The translations under genes and the position numbers were made by a program. From CAZWSC01 sp964636385 (lineage in GTDB: Bacteria > Eisenbacteria > RBG-16-71-46 > CAIMUX01), in assembly GCA_964636385.1 (NCBI GenBank), contig CAZWSC010000046.1, positions 1 through 64,000 of the forward strand: DNA of 64,000 bases, in the 5' to 3' direction. Positions 17,414 through 25,355 of the stretch are shown here, piece after piece. Position 1 is the stretch's first letter, and each line of letters opens with the position of its first letter. Under the pieces are notes generated by a model that saw only the letters and a program-made list of their open reading frames with translations, was not told where the DNA came from and did not search any database.

Positions 17414-17624
17414 ACTGACTCCTCTCCGGCCCTAATGCAGAGACTCATTCCGGGGGTTGCGTACCCTTCCGCAGTGTAACGCCGTCAATGCTTAGAGCCA
17501 TGCCCTCGCCAATCGAGACACGCTGTTCAGCCCAGCATGGTCGATAAAATGCATTCGATGTCCGGCATCCTGGTGGAACACGTCACAATGGACAAGCACG
17601 CATAATCACTCTCCAAACCCTCCC

Positions 17625-20201
17625 CTACCTCGCCAGCGTGACCTTCGCCGTCCTGACCGCCCCATCCTCGGTGGCCATGCGAACGAGGTAGATCCCCGAG
17701 GGCAGTGCCTGGCCGCGCTCGTCCCTGCCGTCCCATGCAACAGGATGCCGGCCTGGACCCATCGCACCCTGCCGCAGCGTTCGTACAAGTCGTCCCGCAG
17801 GATCGTGGACTGTCAGGCTCACATCTGACGGCTGTGGAAGCTGCAGCCACATGGTCGTACCCGGGTTGAACGGATTCGGGGAAGCTGTACCGAGCGCCGG
17901 TCCCGAGGCGGCAAGCGGAGTCTCTCCGGCCGATGCTGCGTCGAAGTCCCCGATCGCCAGGCTGTGATAGTAGCCTCCCGCGATCGCGACGAATCCCGCG
18001 TTGGGTTCAGGGAGGTCACACTGTCCGTAGCCGTTCCACCCCCACGCAGCAACGGCGCCGCTGCTGCGCAACCCGAGGCTGTGGTTGTACCCGGCAGCTA
18101 TGGCTGTGAAGCCGCTGTTCGGCGCCGGAACGTCGCACTGGCCGTAGTTGTTCCTGCCCCACGCGGCGATCGTGCCGTCGCTCCTGAGCGCCAGGCTGTG
18201 CTCCGTTCCCGCCGCAATCGCGATGAAGCCGGAGTTCGGCCCGGGGACATCGCACTGGCCGTGGTTGTTCCTCCCCCACGCGGCGATCGTGCCGTCGCTC
18301 CTGAGAGCCAGGCTGTGAAAGACGCCCGCGGCAATGGCTGTGAAGCCGGTGTTCGGCGACGGAGGCCCGCTCTGACCGTAGGTGTTGTCCCCCCAGGCCG
18401 CAACAGCGCCGAGCCTCCTCAGGCCCAGGCTGTGGTTTCCGCCTCCGGAAACGGCGACGAAGTCTGTATTCGGTGCGGGGACGTTGCACTGGCCGAAGTT
18501 GTTCCTCCCCCACGCCGTGATGACGCCGTCGCCCTTCAAGCCCAGGCTGTGAGAACTGCCTGCGGACAGATCCACGAACCCCTCGTTAGGCGAGGGAACA
18601 TCGCACTGGCCGTGGCTGTTGCCGCCCCATGCCGCGATCGTCCCGTCCAGCTTCAGGCCGAGGCTGTGGCCGAATCCTCCGGAGACAGCGAGGAAGTCGT
18701 CATTGGGAGCCGGCACATCGCACTGCTCTTCATTCAGGCATCCCCACACGGCGATCTCTCCATCCGGGGCCTTCGGGCAATCCGCACCGCTGCAGTCGGA
18801 TTCGTCACCCAGGTAGGCACCCAGGAGGGCACCGCACCAGGTCTCGGAAGACGCAATGCAGATGCTGTTGGGAAGGCAGCAGCCGCCGGTGACACCGGCA
18901 ACCTCCACCGCCCAGTCGATCCGCTGAGTCAGATGCTGGGCCCTTGCCGCGGCGTCGCGAACCATCCAGATGTTGTCCGTGACGATCACCGACAGCTCAT
19001 AGATACCATCCGGCAGTTCCAGCAAAGCCAGGTCCAGCGTCTCCCCAGTCCCGCCGGGGATCGGCTGATTGTCGAGAAGCCACTGGATATCCAGCGGCGC
19101 GCCGACCGGCTGGAGGGTCTGCACAAACACGATCTCATCGCCCGACAGCGACTGACCAGCGGGGGTGGAGCTGTCGATCGGGTCGACGACCTTGTAGATC
19201 TCGATGATCAACGCCTCTGCCGAGGGCAGGTTGAACGGCCTCCCCAGCGACCGCATCATGGAGTCGTAAGTGGGACGGTGGATCCCGTACTGGCTGTACA
19301 TCGCCCCCTCGAAGGTCGTGTGATAGCCGTCGAACGCAGGGTAGTTCTCGCCCAGCCACGGCGCCCACTTGGTGCCTGCTGCGGCCATCTGGCTGTGGTT
19401 GAGCGTGGAGACGTTGCGCTCGGCCGGCTCCGGCCCGTTGTAGTGGGCCGGTCCTCCGTAGTCATACTCGTCCGCAAGGTTCCCCAGGGAGTGGCCCAGC
19501 TCGTGTATGGCAATCTGCGGGGCAACGGAGTTGCCGCCCGCGAATGTACCTATGTTCGCCGTGGGATACCCCGCACCGCCGTACTTCGTGCTGTTGGCAA
19601 CCGCAAAGATCTGGTCCACACCGGGCGCGTTCGCGGCGTACATCGTGGCCTTGTACACATCGACGCAGAGCAGCCGTTCGACATCGTAGCACCAGAACTC
19701 CATGTCCATCGCGGTGTCCCTGTCGATCCCCGGAACCGGGTCGTTGCTGACGCCCGACTCGTTCGAGATGACATCGACCTGGTGTACGTTGAAGTAGGTG
19801 CTGTATGTGTAGAACGGCTCGAGGGCGAAGAGCTCGATGATGGCCGAGCTGACGTGCTGGCCGTACTGCCCCAACTCCGACTCCAGGTAACCGTCTCCGA
19901 CCGTGACCAGGTTGACGCGGTTGGCAGAAGGCCCGTTGTCCATTATCGTCGTGAACTCGGCCGTGTACTCGCGCAGGACAGGCCCGTCGTAGCGCTCCTG
20001 GCGCGGGATGATCAGCCTGCCTCCCGCTAGATTGCCGGAGTCGTCGATGTAGTCGTAGTAGAGGAACTCGCTGTCCTCATCGGGCAGATGCTCCGAACCG
20101 GGGGCGGGAAGAGGAAGGGCCGCGAGAACCAGCCCGGCGATGACCGCGGGCAGCATGAGATGCCACAGAGCCCGGATGCCTGAAGTCTGCGTCGTGTTCA
20201 A
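17625..20201 (-). CDS. Secreted M64-type metallopeptidase with RCC1-like repeats and FlgD domain
   Basis: The product has about 858 residues. A signal peptide (LWHLMLPAVIAGLVLAALPLPAPGS) leads into a peptidase domain with HELGHSLGNLADEY near residue 233, the HExxH plus LxDEY signature of family M64 zinc peptidases (IgA peptidase type). A Cys-rich spacer (GCCLPNSICIA...C...C) follows, then about seven RCC1-like units of 39 residues (core HSLGLxxDGTIAAWGxN), then a FlgD-like sorting domain (ASPNPFNPGTT, AGRLVRTL). It should work outside the cell, degrading protein, with the propeller as a binding platform. I use the TTG at 20201, which has GAGGAG upstream and precedes the signal peptide; the longer frame to 20360 adds an unconvincing Pro/Arg-rich stretch. 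Confidence 0.82.
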   Translation of the reverse strand: MNTTQTSGIRALWHLMLPAVIAGLVLAALPLPAPGSEHLPDEDSEFLYYDYIDDSGNLAGGRLIIPRQERYDGPVLREYTAEFTTIMDNGPSANRVNLVTVGDGYLESELGQYGQHVSSAIIELFALEPFYTYSTYFNVHQVDVISNESGVSNDPVPGIDRDTAMDMEFWCYDVERLLCVDVYKATMYAANAPGVDQIFAVANSTKYGGAGYPTANIGTFAGGNSVAPQIAIHELGHSLGNLADEYDYGGPAHYNGPEPAERNVSTLNHSQMAAAGTKWAPWLGENYPAFDGYHTTFEGAMYSQYGIHRPTYDSMMRSLGRPFNLPSAEALIIEIYKVVDPIDSSTPAGQSLSGDEIVFVQTLQPVGAPLDIQWLLDNQPIPGGTGETLDLALLELPDGIYELSVIVTDNIWMVRDAAARAQHLTQRIDWAVEVAGVTGGCCLPNSICIASSETWCGALLGAYLGDESDCSGADCPKAPDGEIAVWGCLNEEQCDVPAPNDDFLAVSGGFGHSLGLKLDGTIAAWGGNSHGQCDVPSPNEGFVDLSAGSSHSLGLKGDGVITAWGRNNFGQCNVPAPNTDFVAVSGGGNHSLGLRRLGAVAAWGDNTYGQSGPPSPNTGFTAIAAGVFHSLALRSDGTIAAWGRNNHGQCDVPGPNSGFIAIAAGTEHSLALRSDGTIAAWGRNNYGQCDVPAPNSGFTAIAAGYNHSLGLRSSGAVAAWGWNGYGQCDLPEPNAGFVAIAGGYYHSLAIGDFDAASAGETPLAASGPALGTASPNPFNPGTTMWLQLPQPSDVSLTVHDPAGRLVRTLRQGAMGPGRHPVAWDGRDERGQALPSGIYLVRMATEDGAVRTAKVTLAR
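17950..18745 (-). repeat. 117-bp coding repeats (RCC1-like)
   Basis: About seven in-frame units of 117 bases recur here inside the M64 peptidase gene. They are marked by repeated GCACTGGCCGT-type blocks at roughly 18013, 18130, 18247, 18363, 18480, 18598 and 18715. Each unit encodes one 39-residue beta-propeller blade. Close similarity of adjacent units suggests recent expansion. Confidence 0.85.
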
Positions 20202-20375
20202 AGGACTCCTCGCTTTCCGAAACGGAGAGTGACAGGGTCGCGGGTACTCCACGAGATCATGGCCAGACGGCCACGCGACAATGATAGCAGGCGGGGGGGC
20301 AGGCCGCCAAGAGGGCAGGAATCGGGAGAGCGTGGGCCTGGGGCGTTCCGACGTCGCCATCTCGCCGGTCAGCAG

Positions 20376-20615
20376 CTAACCCCCCAGCACCTTCTCCACA
20401 TAGTCACGAAGCAATGGAACGTCATCAGTAGAGGCCAACCACACGGCGTCGAGATCCACGCCGAAGTAGTCGTGCACGAGCTTGTCGCGCATGCCGGCGA
20501 TATCCTGCCATGGCACTGATGGATGCTGGAGGCGGAATCCAGTCGAGAGGCGCTTGGTCGCCTCCCCGATAATCTGGAGCTGGTAGATGACGGCATGCTG
20601 GTCAGCTGGCTTCAT
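20376..20615 (-). CDS. hepT: HepT-like HEPN toxin, N-terminally shortened
   Basis: This DUF86/HEPN protein has 79 residues against about 110 for the family. It keeps the family's middle and end, including VIYQLQIIGEATKRLS and the RNase motif GMRDKLVHDYFGVD (R-x4-H plus the Tyr modified in HepT systems), but lacks the first helix of about 30 residues. It is encoded directly after, and overlapping by 14 bases, the MntA-type nucleotidyltransferase. In such pairs MntA AMPylates the HEPN RNase to silence it. The missing helix normally contributes to dimerisation, so the toxin may be inactive or the gene may be decaying. Confidence 0.75.
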   Translation of the reverse strand: MKPADQHAVIYQLQIIGEATKRLSTGFRLQHPSVPWQDIAGMRDKLVHDYFGVDLDAVWLASTDDVPLLRDYVEKVLGG

Positions 20616-20895
20616 AGAGCACCTTGAGTTCGCCAAGGATTCTCTGTCGAATGAGAGGACTAATCGATGCCTCCGTGAGGAGGTCGACCTTTCGCCCAAG
20701 TGCGGCCGACAACTCCCGTTCAAGCCGGATCAGGGCCAGCAGGCTCTTCCGTCGGGAGAAGCGGACCAGCAGGTCCACGTCACTCTCGGGCGTGGCATCC
20801 CCCCGGGCGGTCGAACCGAACACGGCGATCATCTCTGCGTCGTTGGCTCGGCAGATCTCGATCACCTTCGACGTGTCGAGGGCAAAGCTTCCCAC
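20602..20895 (-). CDS. mntA: MntA-like minimal nucleotidyltransferase antitoxin
   Basis: The 97-residue MNT-domain protein has the catalytic loop FGSTARGDATPESDVDLLV (GSxARG, then D-x-D), as in MntA antitoxins that transfer AMP to HepT toxins. The C-terminal part (VDLLTEASISPLIRQRIL) is complete and typical of the family. It is the first gene of a leftward pair with the shortened HepT. The locus sits at the edge of an accessory region with several decayed genes. Confidence 0.85.
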   Translation of the reverse strand: MGSFALDTSKVIEICRANDAEMIAVFGSTARGDATPESDVDLLVRFSRRKSLLALIRLERELSAALGRKVDLLTEASISPLIRQRILGELKVLYEAS

Positions 20896-21114
20896 TGTTC
20901 TGCTCCATTCTCCTCATCAAGCCTTCAACAGCTTAGCAGAATGATGCGCTCGCATGAAGTACTCTCCAACGCCTTTGACTGGTATGGATTGGCCGCATGG
21001 TTCCCGTGCGGCGTAGTATGCAGTGCGCCGATCCCTGGCCTAACAACAACCACTTCCACGTGAGACGCGCCAGCGGCATTGCGTGCGAAGAAGTGTCCGG
21101 CAGACCGATCGGCC

Positions 21115-21678
21115 TCACATCGGCTTCCTGGTCTCCTTGAGCCTTTCTGTGATCTGCTCAAGCCGTCTCTTTCGGGTCTCTTCACCCCTGGCTGCCAGGT
21201 AGAACGCCGTGTAGGTTCGTCTCACGGAAGCGGACATATTCTGGAAACTCGTCAGCGCTTTTCTGCACCCGGATAGTGCGTCGGTCAGGATCCCGATCTG
21301 CGCCTCTGACATCGGCGCGGGCTCGGGCTTGTCCCATGTTCCCAGTTCCCGGGCCTGGGCTATTGCATCCCGCCCTGCGGCCGTCATTGCGCCCTCTTCA
21401 GTCATCTTCTCGGCCAGCTTCCGGTTGCGCTCCGACCAGACACTACGCTTTCTTCGGGGTGTGAACCGTTTGAGGTACTCCTTGGCCCCGAGGCTTCGGA
21501 TCTGGCCATCGATCCAGCCAAAGCACAGCGCTTCCTCCAGGGCTTCGTTGGCCGTCAAGGTCTTGATCGCTGCGTCTTTGCTGAATACCAGCCAGACCCC
21601 GGGGCTTTTCTGGTGGTTCTGAACCAGCCACTTCCTTAATGCCGCTCGATTCCGAAACACCATCTGGTCGTCTTTCAT
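21115..21678 (-). CDS. YdeI/OmpD-associated family protein
   Basis: The 187-residue soluble protein matches the YdeI family (sometimes named bacteriocin-protection protein). It has the N-terminal block FRNRAALRKWL, then EALCFGWIDGQIRSL with KRFTPRRKRSVWS, and a C-terminal helical part ending in RRLEQITERLKE. The biochemical role of this family is not established. The start codon overlaps the stop of a short upstream reading frame by four bases. It appears intact, unlike several neighbours. Confidence 0.8.
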   Translation of the reverse strand: MKDDQMVFRNRAALRKWLVQNHQKSPGVWLVFSKDAAIKTLTANEALEEALCFGWIDGQIRSLGAKEYLKRFTPRRKRSVWSERNRKLAEKMTEEGAMTAAGRDAIAQARELGTWDKPEPAPMSEAQIGILTDALSGCRKALTSFQNMSASVRRTYTAFYLAARGEETRKRRLEQITERLKETRKPM

Positions 21679-21863
21679 CCGTCACTCTCCGATGTTGAAC
21701 TCGGAGGGTCAGGGGCGCGAGGCGGCGTGCCCGCCACCGCCTGGCTCGCAGCCGTTTCCCATTCCTGCTTGAGTACCCCGTACACTTCAAGGTCTTCAGT
21801 CTTGTCCCACTTCTTCACATGCTGCCGGCGGCGGATCGCCGTCGGACTCATGTCAATCCGCAT
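21675..21863 (-). CDS. Short hypothetical protein
   Basis: A 62-residue frame beginning MRIDMSPTAIRRRQHV. Its stop overlaps the YdeI-family start (ATGA) and its start overlaps the preceding short frame by 11 bases, an arrangement that favours real coupled translation. The N-terminus resembles small proteins often seen beside toxin genes, but the C-terminal half is Pro/Ser-rich and may be degraded. No function is proposed. Confidence 0.4.
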   Translation of the reverse strand: MRIDMSPTAIRRRQHVKKWDKTEDLEVYGVLKQEWETAASQAVAGTPPRAPDPPSSTSESDG

Positions 21864-22023
21864 CCGTTATGCTCCTGAGGTTGTCTATGTCGTCCCGGAT
21901 TGCCTCTGGTGGTTCCGGACCATCATACCCGTCGAGCGCTGCATGCCGCATCTGGCATAGAGAGCCGTCCGAGGTTGCCACGTAGTCAATCACACATCCT
22001 CTGTAGTCGAATAACGCCGGCAT
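21853..22023 (-). CDS. Short hypothetical protein, possibly a gene remnant
   Basis: A 56-residue frame starting MPALFDYRGCVIDYV. It is acidic at the C-terminus (AIRDDIDNLRSITDAD) and overlaps the next short frame by 11 bases. The open frame extends further upstream, but that part is Arg/Pro-rich and unconvincing. It could be the tail of a decayed gene; I do not recognise a family. Confidence 0.35.
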   Translation of the reverse strand: MPALFDYRGCVIDYVATSDGSLCQMRHAALDGYDGPEPPEAIRDDIDNLRSITDAD

Positions 22024-22413
22024 ACCCGGCGGGCGCTGCGCTTCCTGGCTGTCGGCTTGTCCGAGACCTTGCCCTCGCCGCGCATCCAGAAGCGGTCGAG
22101 GTTCGCCTTGTCGAGGGCGAGGATCTCGATCCGGCACATGGTGCCCGGCAAGACACTCGGGAGTGCATGAGTGTGTCAAGCTTCCCGGTCGATGACCGGG
22201 TACGCGGGTTTCCTGGTGCGGGTGACGACACGCTTCAGCGGCGCGGCTTGTCCGCGTCCGTGTGTATGGCTTTGTCATGCGATTCCAGGAGGACGTCGCA
22301 TCGCCCTAACCCCTCCATATTTCCAGGGTGTTTCAGCAGTTTCAGTGCTCCTTCTTTCCGGCACCATTATGACCTATCATGTTCGCTGGACAATGTCGGT
22401 TCCTGGTCCATCT
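22024..22413. other. Non-coding or decayed accessory sequence
   Basis: No intact gene is visible. On the reverse strand, short protein-like stretches appear in shifting frames, for example a frame near 22142-22000 starting MCRIEILALDKANLDRFW and another ending KRVVTRTRKPAYPVID. This suggests remnants of one or more broken genes. Composition is less GC-rich than the surrounding chromosome. Confidence 0.4.
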
Positions 22414-22608
22414 TTAACAAGGCAACGAAGACATACTCAACGAATCTTGCCCCCCGGATGCATGTAAGTGGCGCCACTCACTTTGCATAGGGAAGGAGCA
22501 GGAAGAGCCGGCAGGATTGATCTGGGAAAAGCCCAATCCGGTTTCCTCCAGCAGTTCGCGTCTTGCCGCGCGCTAGAGCGGTTCATCACCTTAAAGACCT
22601 CCTGTGAC
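22414..22608 (-). pseudogene. Nudix hydrolase remnant
   Basis: One reverse-strand frame reads VTGGL, stop, GDEPL, stop, RAARRELLEETGLGFSQ. Ignoring the two stops (at 22591-22593 and 22573-22575), this matches the Nudix box G-x5-E-x7-REL-x-EET-G and its usual lead-in PGG. The flanks contain no start and no complete fold, and the frame ends at 22414. It is most likely a dead fragment of an ADP-sugar or nucleotide pyrophosphohydrolase gene. Confidence 0.55.
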
Positions 22609-22724
22609 GCCTTGCCGGAAACTGGGCAAACCCAGACTCGGATGGGGTACACGATGAAACAGCAGATATTGCCATTCACCATCGATCAGCCTAACCGGAC
22701 AGACCAGAACTTGTACAGGCCGTG

Positions 22725-22817
22725 TCATGTTCTTTCTCTCATGACGCGGCGGCTGAGCTTGTCTCGAGCCTTGCGCATGGCGGCGACCGAGTCGTAGCGC
22801 GTGGCCTCAGTTGTCAT
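22725..22817 (-). CDS. Small ORF coupled to PIN remnant, possible antitoxin fragment
   Basis: A 30-residue frame (MTTEATRYDSVAAMRKARDK...) starts inside the last codons of the decayed PIN gene. Small proteins in this position, with a motif like (F/Y)D-x-V-x-x-M, often accompany such PIN toxins. It is shorter than I would expect for a working antitoxin and may be truncated at the C-terminus. Confidence 0.4.
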   Translation of the reverse strand: MTTEATRYDSVAAMRKARDKLSRRVMRERT

Positions 22818-23195
22818 GGCTGATGACCTCCTGCGGAGTTCGGACTTCCAGCAGCGGGTAGCCCGCCTTCAGGTTGATACCATTATGGTCACGGATGCGC
22901 TCTAACTTCACCATATGCTTGAAGTTCCAGCTCACGAGGACATCGACCCGGGAGACGGTGGCCAGCGCTGTGTGCTGGGCGTCCACCCACTTGGACTCGT
23001 GGAGGAGGCCCTCCTGAACGTAGCGCCGGGCGAGATCGGAGGCCTTGTCGGTGAGCTCAAGCTGCGTCAGATCGGCAGCACCGGGATTGCGCGGCTAGTC
23101 CTGAATAGCTGCATCAGTCGAATCGACGGTTGTCGGAACCCGGAGTCCAAGCACCCTCCGATTACGGACGCATCCGTATGGATGCGTGGCGTCAC
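22807..23195 (-). pseudogene. PIN-domain toxin gene, frameshifted and internally deleted
   Basis: The 5' part, from a GTG at 23195 to a stop at 23067, encodes a PIN N-terminus (PRIHTDASVIGGCLDSGF). The 3' part continues in another frame with ELTDKASDLARRYV, DAQHTALATVSRVDVLVSW and NFKHMVKLERIRDHNGIN, ending at 22807. The joined product is a typical PIN nuclease except that about 30 residues around the junction are missing and the first acidic triad region reads TDAS instead of IDTS. It is therefore a dead VapC-like ribonuclease gene. Confidence 0.75.
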
Positions 23196-23327
23196 AACTC
23201 CTCCGGTTCACTGCCTTGTACATGCCCAACGCCCACCCTCAGCGGCGCGCGGCCCCCGCGCGTACGCTGCAGGGGGTTGTTCGCACGGCTCCCATTGAGG
23301 CGCCCGTAGCGACACATCTCCAGCACT

Positions 23328-24104
23328 TCATGCTCGTTGCATACGCTTACGCGCCACAGCGATCGTGATTCTTCCCATGAGATTCGCCGGGCTCAAGAGC
23401 CAGCGGATGTGACGCCGGTGAAGCTCCCTCACATCTGAGTACCTGCGCCGCAGCAATCTGCGCCGCAAAGCGAGTGCCAGGAACGGATACAGCAGCATTG
23501 GTGCGAAGGCACCGCGTCGTAACCGATTCGTGGTCAGATTGACCAGATCAGCACCAAACCGCTCAAAGTGAAAAAGCAACTCCGGTAGGCTAACAGGATT
23601 TATGTGATCCATGAAGTGCGCGTCTTTGTCAGGGTTCAAGGGGATCGGTGCGCAGTCAGTGTAACCGTAGAGAAAGTAGTGCCACCGCGAAGGAATACTA
23701 AGGACATTTGGGGTGGTGATTATAATGAGTCCATTTGGTTTAGTAACTCGAACCATTTCGCTCACGAATCTGAAGTGATTCTCAAGATGCTCGATAACTT
23801 CAATGCTCACAAGACAGTCGAACAGGTTGTCATCATATGGAAGACACTCATTCAGATTGGACCTTACAAACGGAATGTCCGGGCACTTGAATGTTTCCTC
23901 GCTGTAGTCGCACGCATCTACATGATAACCAGACACCTTGAGCTTTCGTGAGAAGAAGCCCTCTCCAGCTCCGACGTCAAGTATGCGGCACGGCAGCCTC
24001 TTAGGGATCAGTGCCGCGACTCTGTCATAGATATCAGGTTGAAAAGTCTGCGCGTTGGGGGTTTCAGATCCCATTGCATCTTCCTTATCCTCAGTGCGAA
24101 CCAT
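23328..24104 (-). CDS. Class I SAM-dependent methyltransferase
   Basis: A protein of about 258 residues with motif I ILDVGAGEG near residue 44, an acidic motif II (VDACDYSEE), and post-motif signature LVSIEVIEHLENH, typical of the Methyltransf_11/UbiE-like fold. The C-terminal half has a basic stretch (ALRRRLLRRRYSD), possibly membrane-peripheral, as in methyltransferases of O-antigen or polyketide-type clusters. The ATG at 24104 has GGGAG 6 bases upstream; the ATG at 24074 is also possible. The gene is noticeably more AT-rich than its neighbours, consistent with recent acquisition. The substrate is unknown. Confidence 0.75.
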   Translation of the reverse strand: MVRTEDKEDAMGSETPNAQTFQPDIYDRVAALIPKRLPCRILDVGAGEGFFSRKLKVSGYHVDACDYSEETFKCPDIPFVRSNLNECLPYDDNLFDCLVSIEVIEHLENHFRFVSEMVRVTKPNGLIIITTPNVLSIPSRWHYFLYGYTDCAPIPLNPDKDAHFMDHINPVSLPELLFHFERFGADLVNLTTNRLRRGAFAPMLLYPFLALALRRRLLRRRYSDVRELHRRHIRWLLSPANLMGRITIAVARKRMQRA

Positions 24105-24752
24105 CTGTTTCTCCCGCACGCCACATAACCCGGCCCCATCCCTCAGCGCCGCCAGTGGCGCCTCGCTCCATAGCAGTCGACTGCACTCCAAGGCTTTACG
24201 ATGACTTCATGATCGTAAGACAGTTCCCGGATCGGATCAAGCAGCTAAGACACACAGACAGCCTCTGTGACCGTCGCCTTTCCCCGGAATCGGCCGGTTG
24301 TCACCCCTGCCGCGCTCTCTGCATGCACGACCTGTCAGGCGAACCAGTTCGCCCATCCCTCGGGACAACGACGGTCCACCAGGGCTTCCCACGCACGCGG
24401 GACATCTCGGCCACCGACAGCCTCCAGCCGGCACCGGCGACAGAGTGCCCGTCACGAAACCGCCTCCGGACACCCACCCGCAATCGCCCTGTCTCCAACT
24501 CCCATCGGTGTCAGTGTCGGAACCGGTATCGGGATCGATTCGCGTGCTTCGCCCCCGACCCCCCCGCCACAACCTCCCGTCGCCACGGCCCCGCATCCCA
24601 TTCGATACCGATTCCGACCCCGATCCCCACCCCACGCCCGTCCCTCACACATTCCCGCCCGCATCCCCGCCCGCAGTTGACAGAGGCCGTCCAAATGGCC
24701 GAGACTGACATGTTTGCTGTGCCCAAGGCGGGCTGGCGCGAGGAGTGCATCG
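24105..24752. other. Long intergenic leader upstream of the hdr operon
   Basis: This divergent region of 648 bases separates the methyltransferase from hdrC. Long frames crossing it have no domain and no start signals. The segment 24440-24670 is strongly C-rich on the plus strand with many CCGA/CCCC runs, and it includes a strong inverted repeat at 24516-24618. A TTGACA sits near 24675 but no good -10 box follows at the right distance. Promoter and regulatory elements for the hdr operon are expected here. Confidence 0.5.
24516..24618 (+). promoter_or_regulatory. Large inverted repeat upstream of hdrC
   Basis: GTCGGAACCGGTATCG (24516-24531) and CGATACCGATTCCGAC (24603-24618) pair over 16 positions with one mismatch. 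GGGAT/ATCCC just inside (24531-24535 and 24595-24599) can extend the stem. The hairpin encloses a C-rich loop and ends 134 bases before the hdrC start, so it could be a leader RNA structure, an attenuator, or a binding site. Confidence 0.5.
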
Positions 24753-25355
24753 ATGAGCCGACAGGCGATCTGTCTGAACGACTACAGCACCGATCTTCTG
24801 GACGAGATCCGCGCATCCGGAATTTCGCCTCAGGACTGCTATCAATGCGGCCGCTGCTCCTCAGGCTGCCCGATCCAGCCCCACTTCGACATCAAGACCA
24901 TGGAGGTCGTCAAGCTCGCCTCGCTCGGGATGGAGCAGCCCCTCATGAAGAGCCACGCGATCTGGCTCTGCGCCGGATGCGAGACCTGCACGACCCGCTG
25001 CCCCAACGACATCGACATCGCCGGGCTGATGGACGTCCTGCGCCAGTACTCCCTCCGCAAGGGGTACAAGCCCACGGAGCCGAGGATCGCGGCATTCCAC
25101 AAGACCTATCTCGAGGTGATCAGCCGCTGGGGCCGCGTCTTCGAGGTGGAGCTCTTCTCCATCTACAAGATGCGAACCCTCGACCTGTTCGGCGATCTCG
25201 GCATGGGCCTCAAGATGTTCCTCCAGGGGAAGCTGGGGCTCCTCCCGCACAGGACCAGGGACAGGGCGGCCATACGGAAGATCTACCGCGATGCGAAGAA
25301 GGCTGACACGCGCACCGGGCGCACAGATGACGGCGAAGGAGCAGGATCACGATGA
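24753..25355 (+). CDS. hdrC: Heterodisulfide reductase subunit C-like protein
   Basis: The 200-residue protein has two [4Fe-4S] motifs, CYQCGRCSSGCP and CAGCETCTTRCP, and a helical C-terminal part, as in HdrC. It relays electrons between HdrA and HdrB in the cytoplasmic Hdr complex. I chose the ATG at 24753 because GAGGAG lies 7 bases upstream; a frame from 24714 would start without support. It is the first gene of a seven-gene operon and overlaps hdrB by four bases (ATGA). Confidence 0.92.
   Translation: MSRQAICLNDYSTDLLDEIRASGISPQDCYQCGRCSSGCPIQPHFDIKTMEVVKLASLGMEQPLMKSHAIWLCAGCETCTTRCPNDIDIAGLMDVLRQYSLRKGYKPTEPRIAAFHKTYLEVISRWGRVFEVELFSIYKMRTLDLFGDLGMGLKMFLQGKLGLLPHRTRDRAAIRKIYRDAKKADTRTGRTDDGEGAGSR

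Noticed and set aside
17964..20030. Long plus-strand frame (688 codons) opposite the M64 peptidase
   Set aside because: The frame exists because the RCC1-coding repeats are repetitive and GC-rich. The product is a repetitive Arg/Val/Ala shadow with no domain.
22915..23298. Plus-strand frame of 127 codons over the PIN relic
   Set aside because: It is antisense to a recognisable PIN sequence and lacks protein-like features of its own.
24675..24710. TTGACA as a sigma-70 -35 box before hdrC
   Set aside because: No acceptable -10 hexamer lies 16-18 bases downstream.
24011..25306. 431-codon plus-strand frame crossing the intergenic region into hdrC
   Set aside because: Pro/Arg/Thr-rich with no domain. 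It overlaps hdrC in the wrong frame and has no plausible start.
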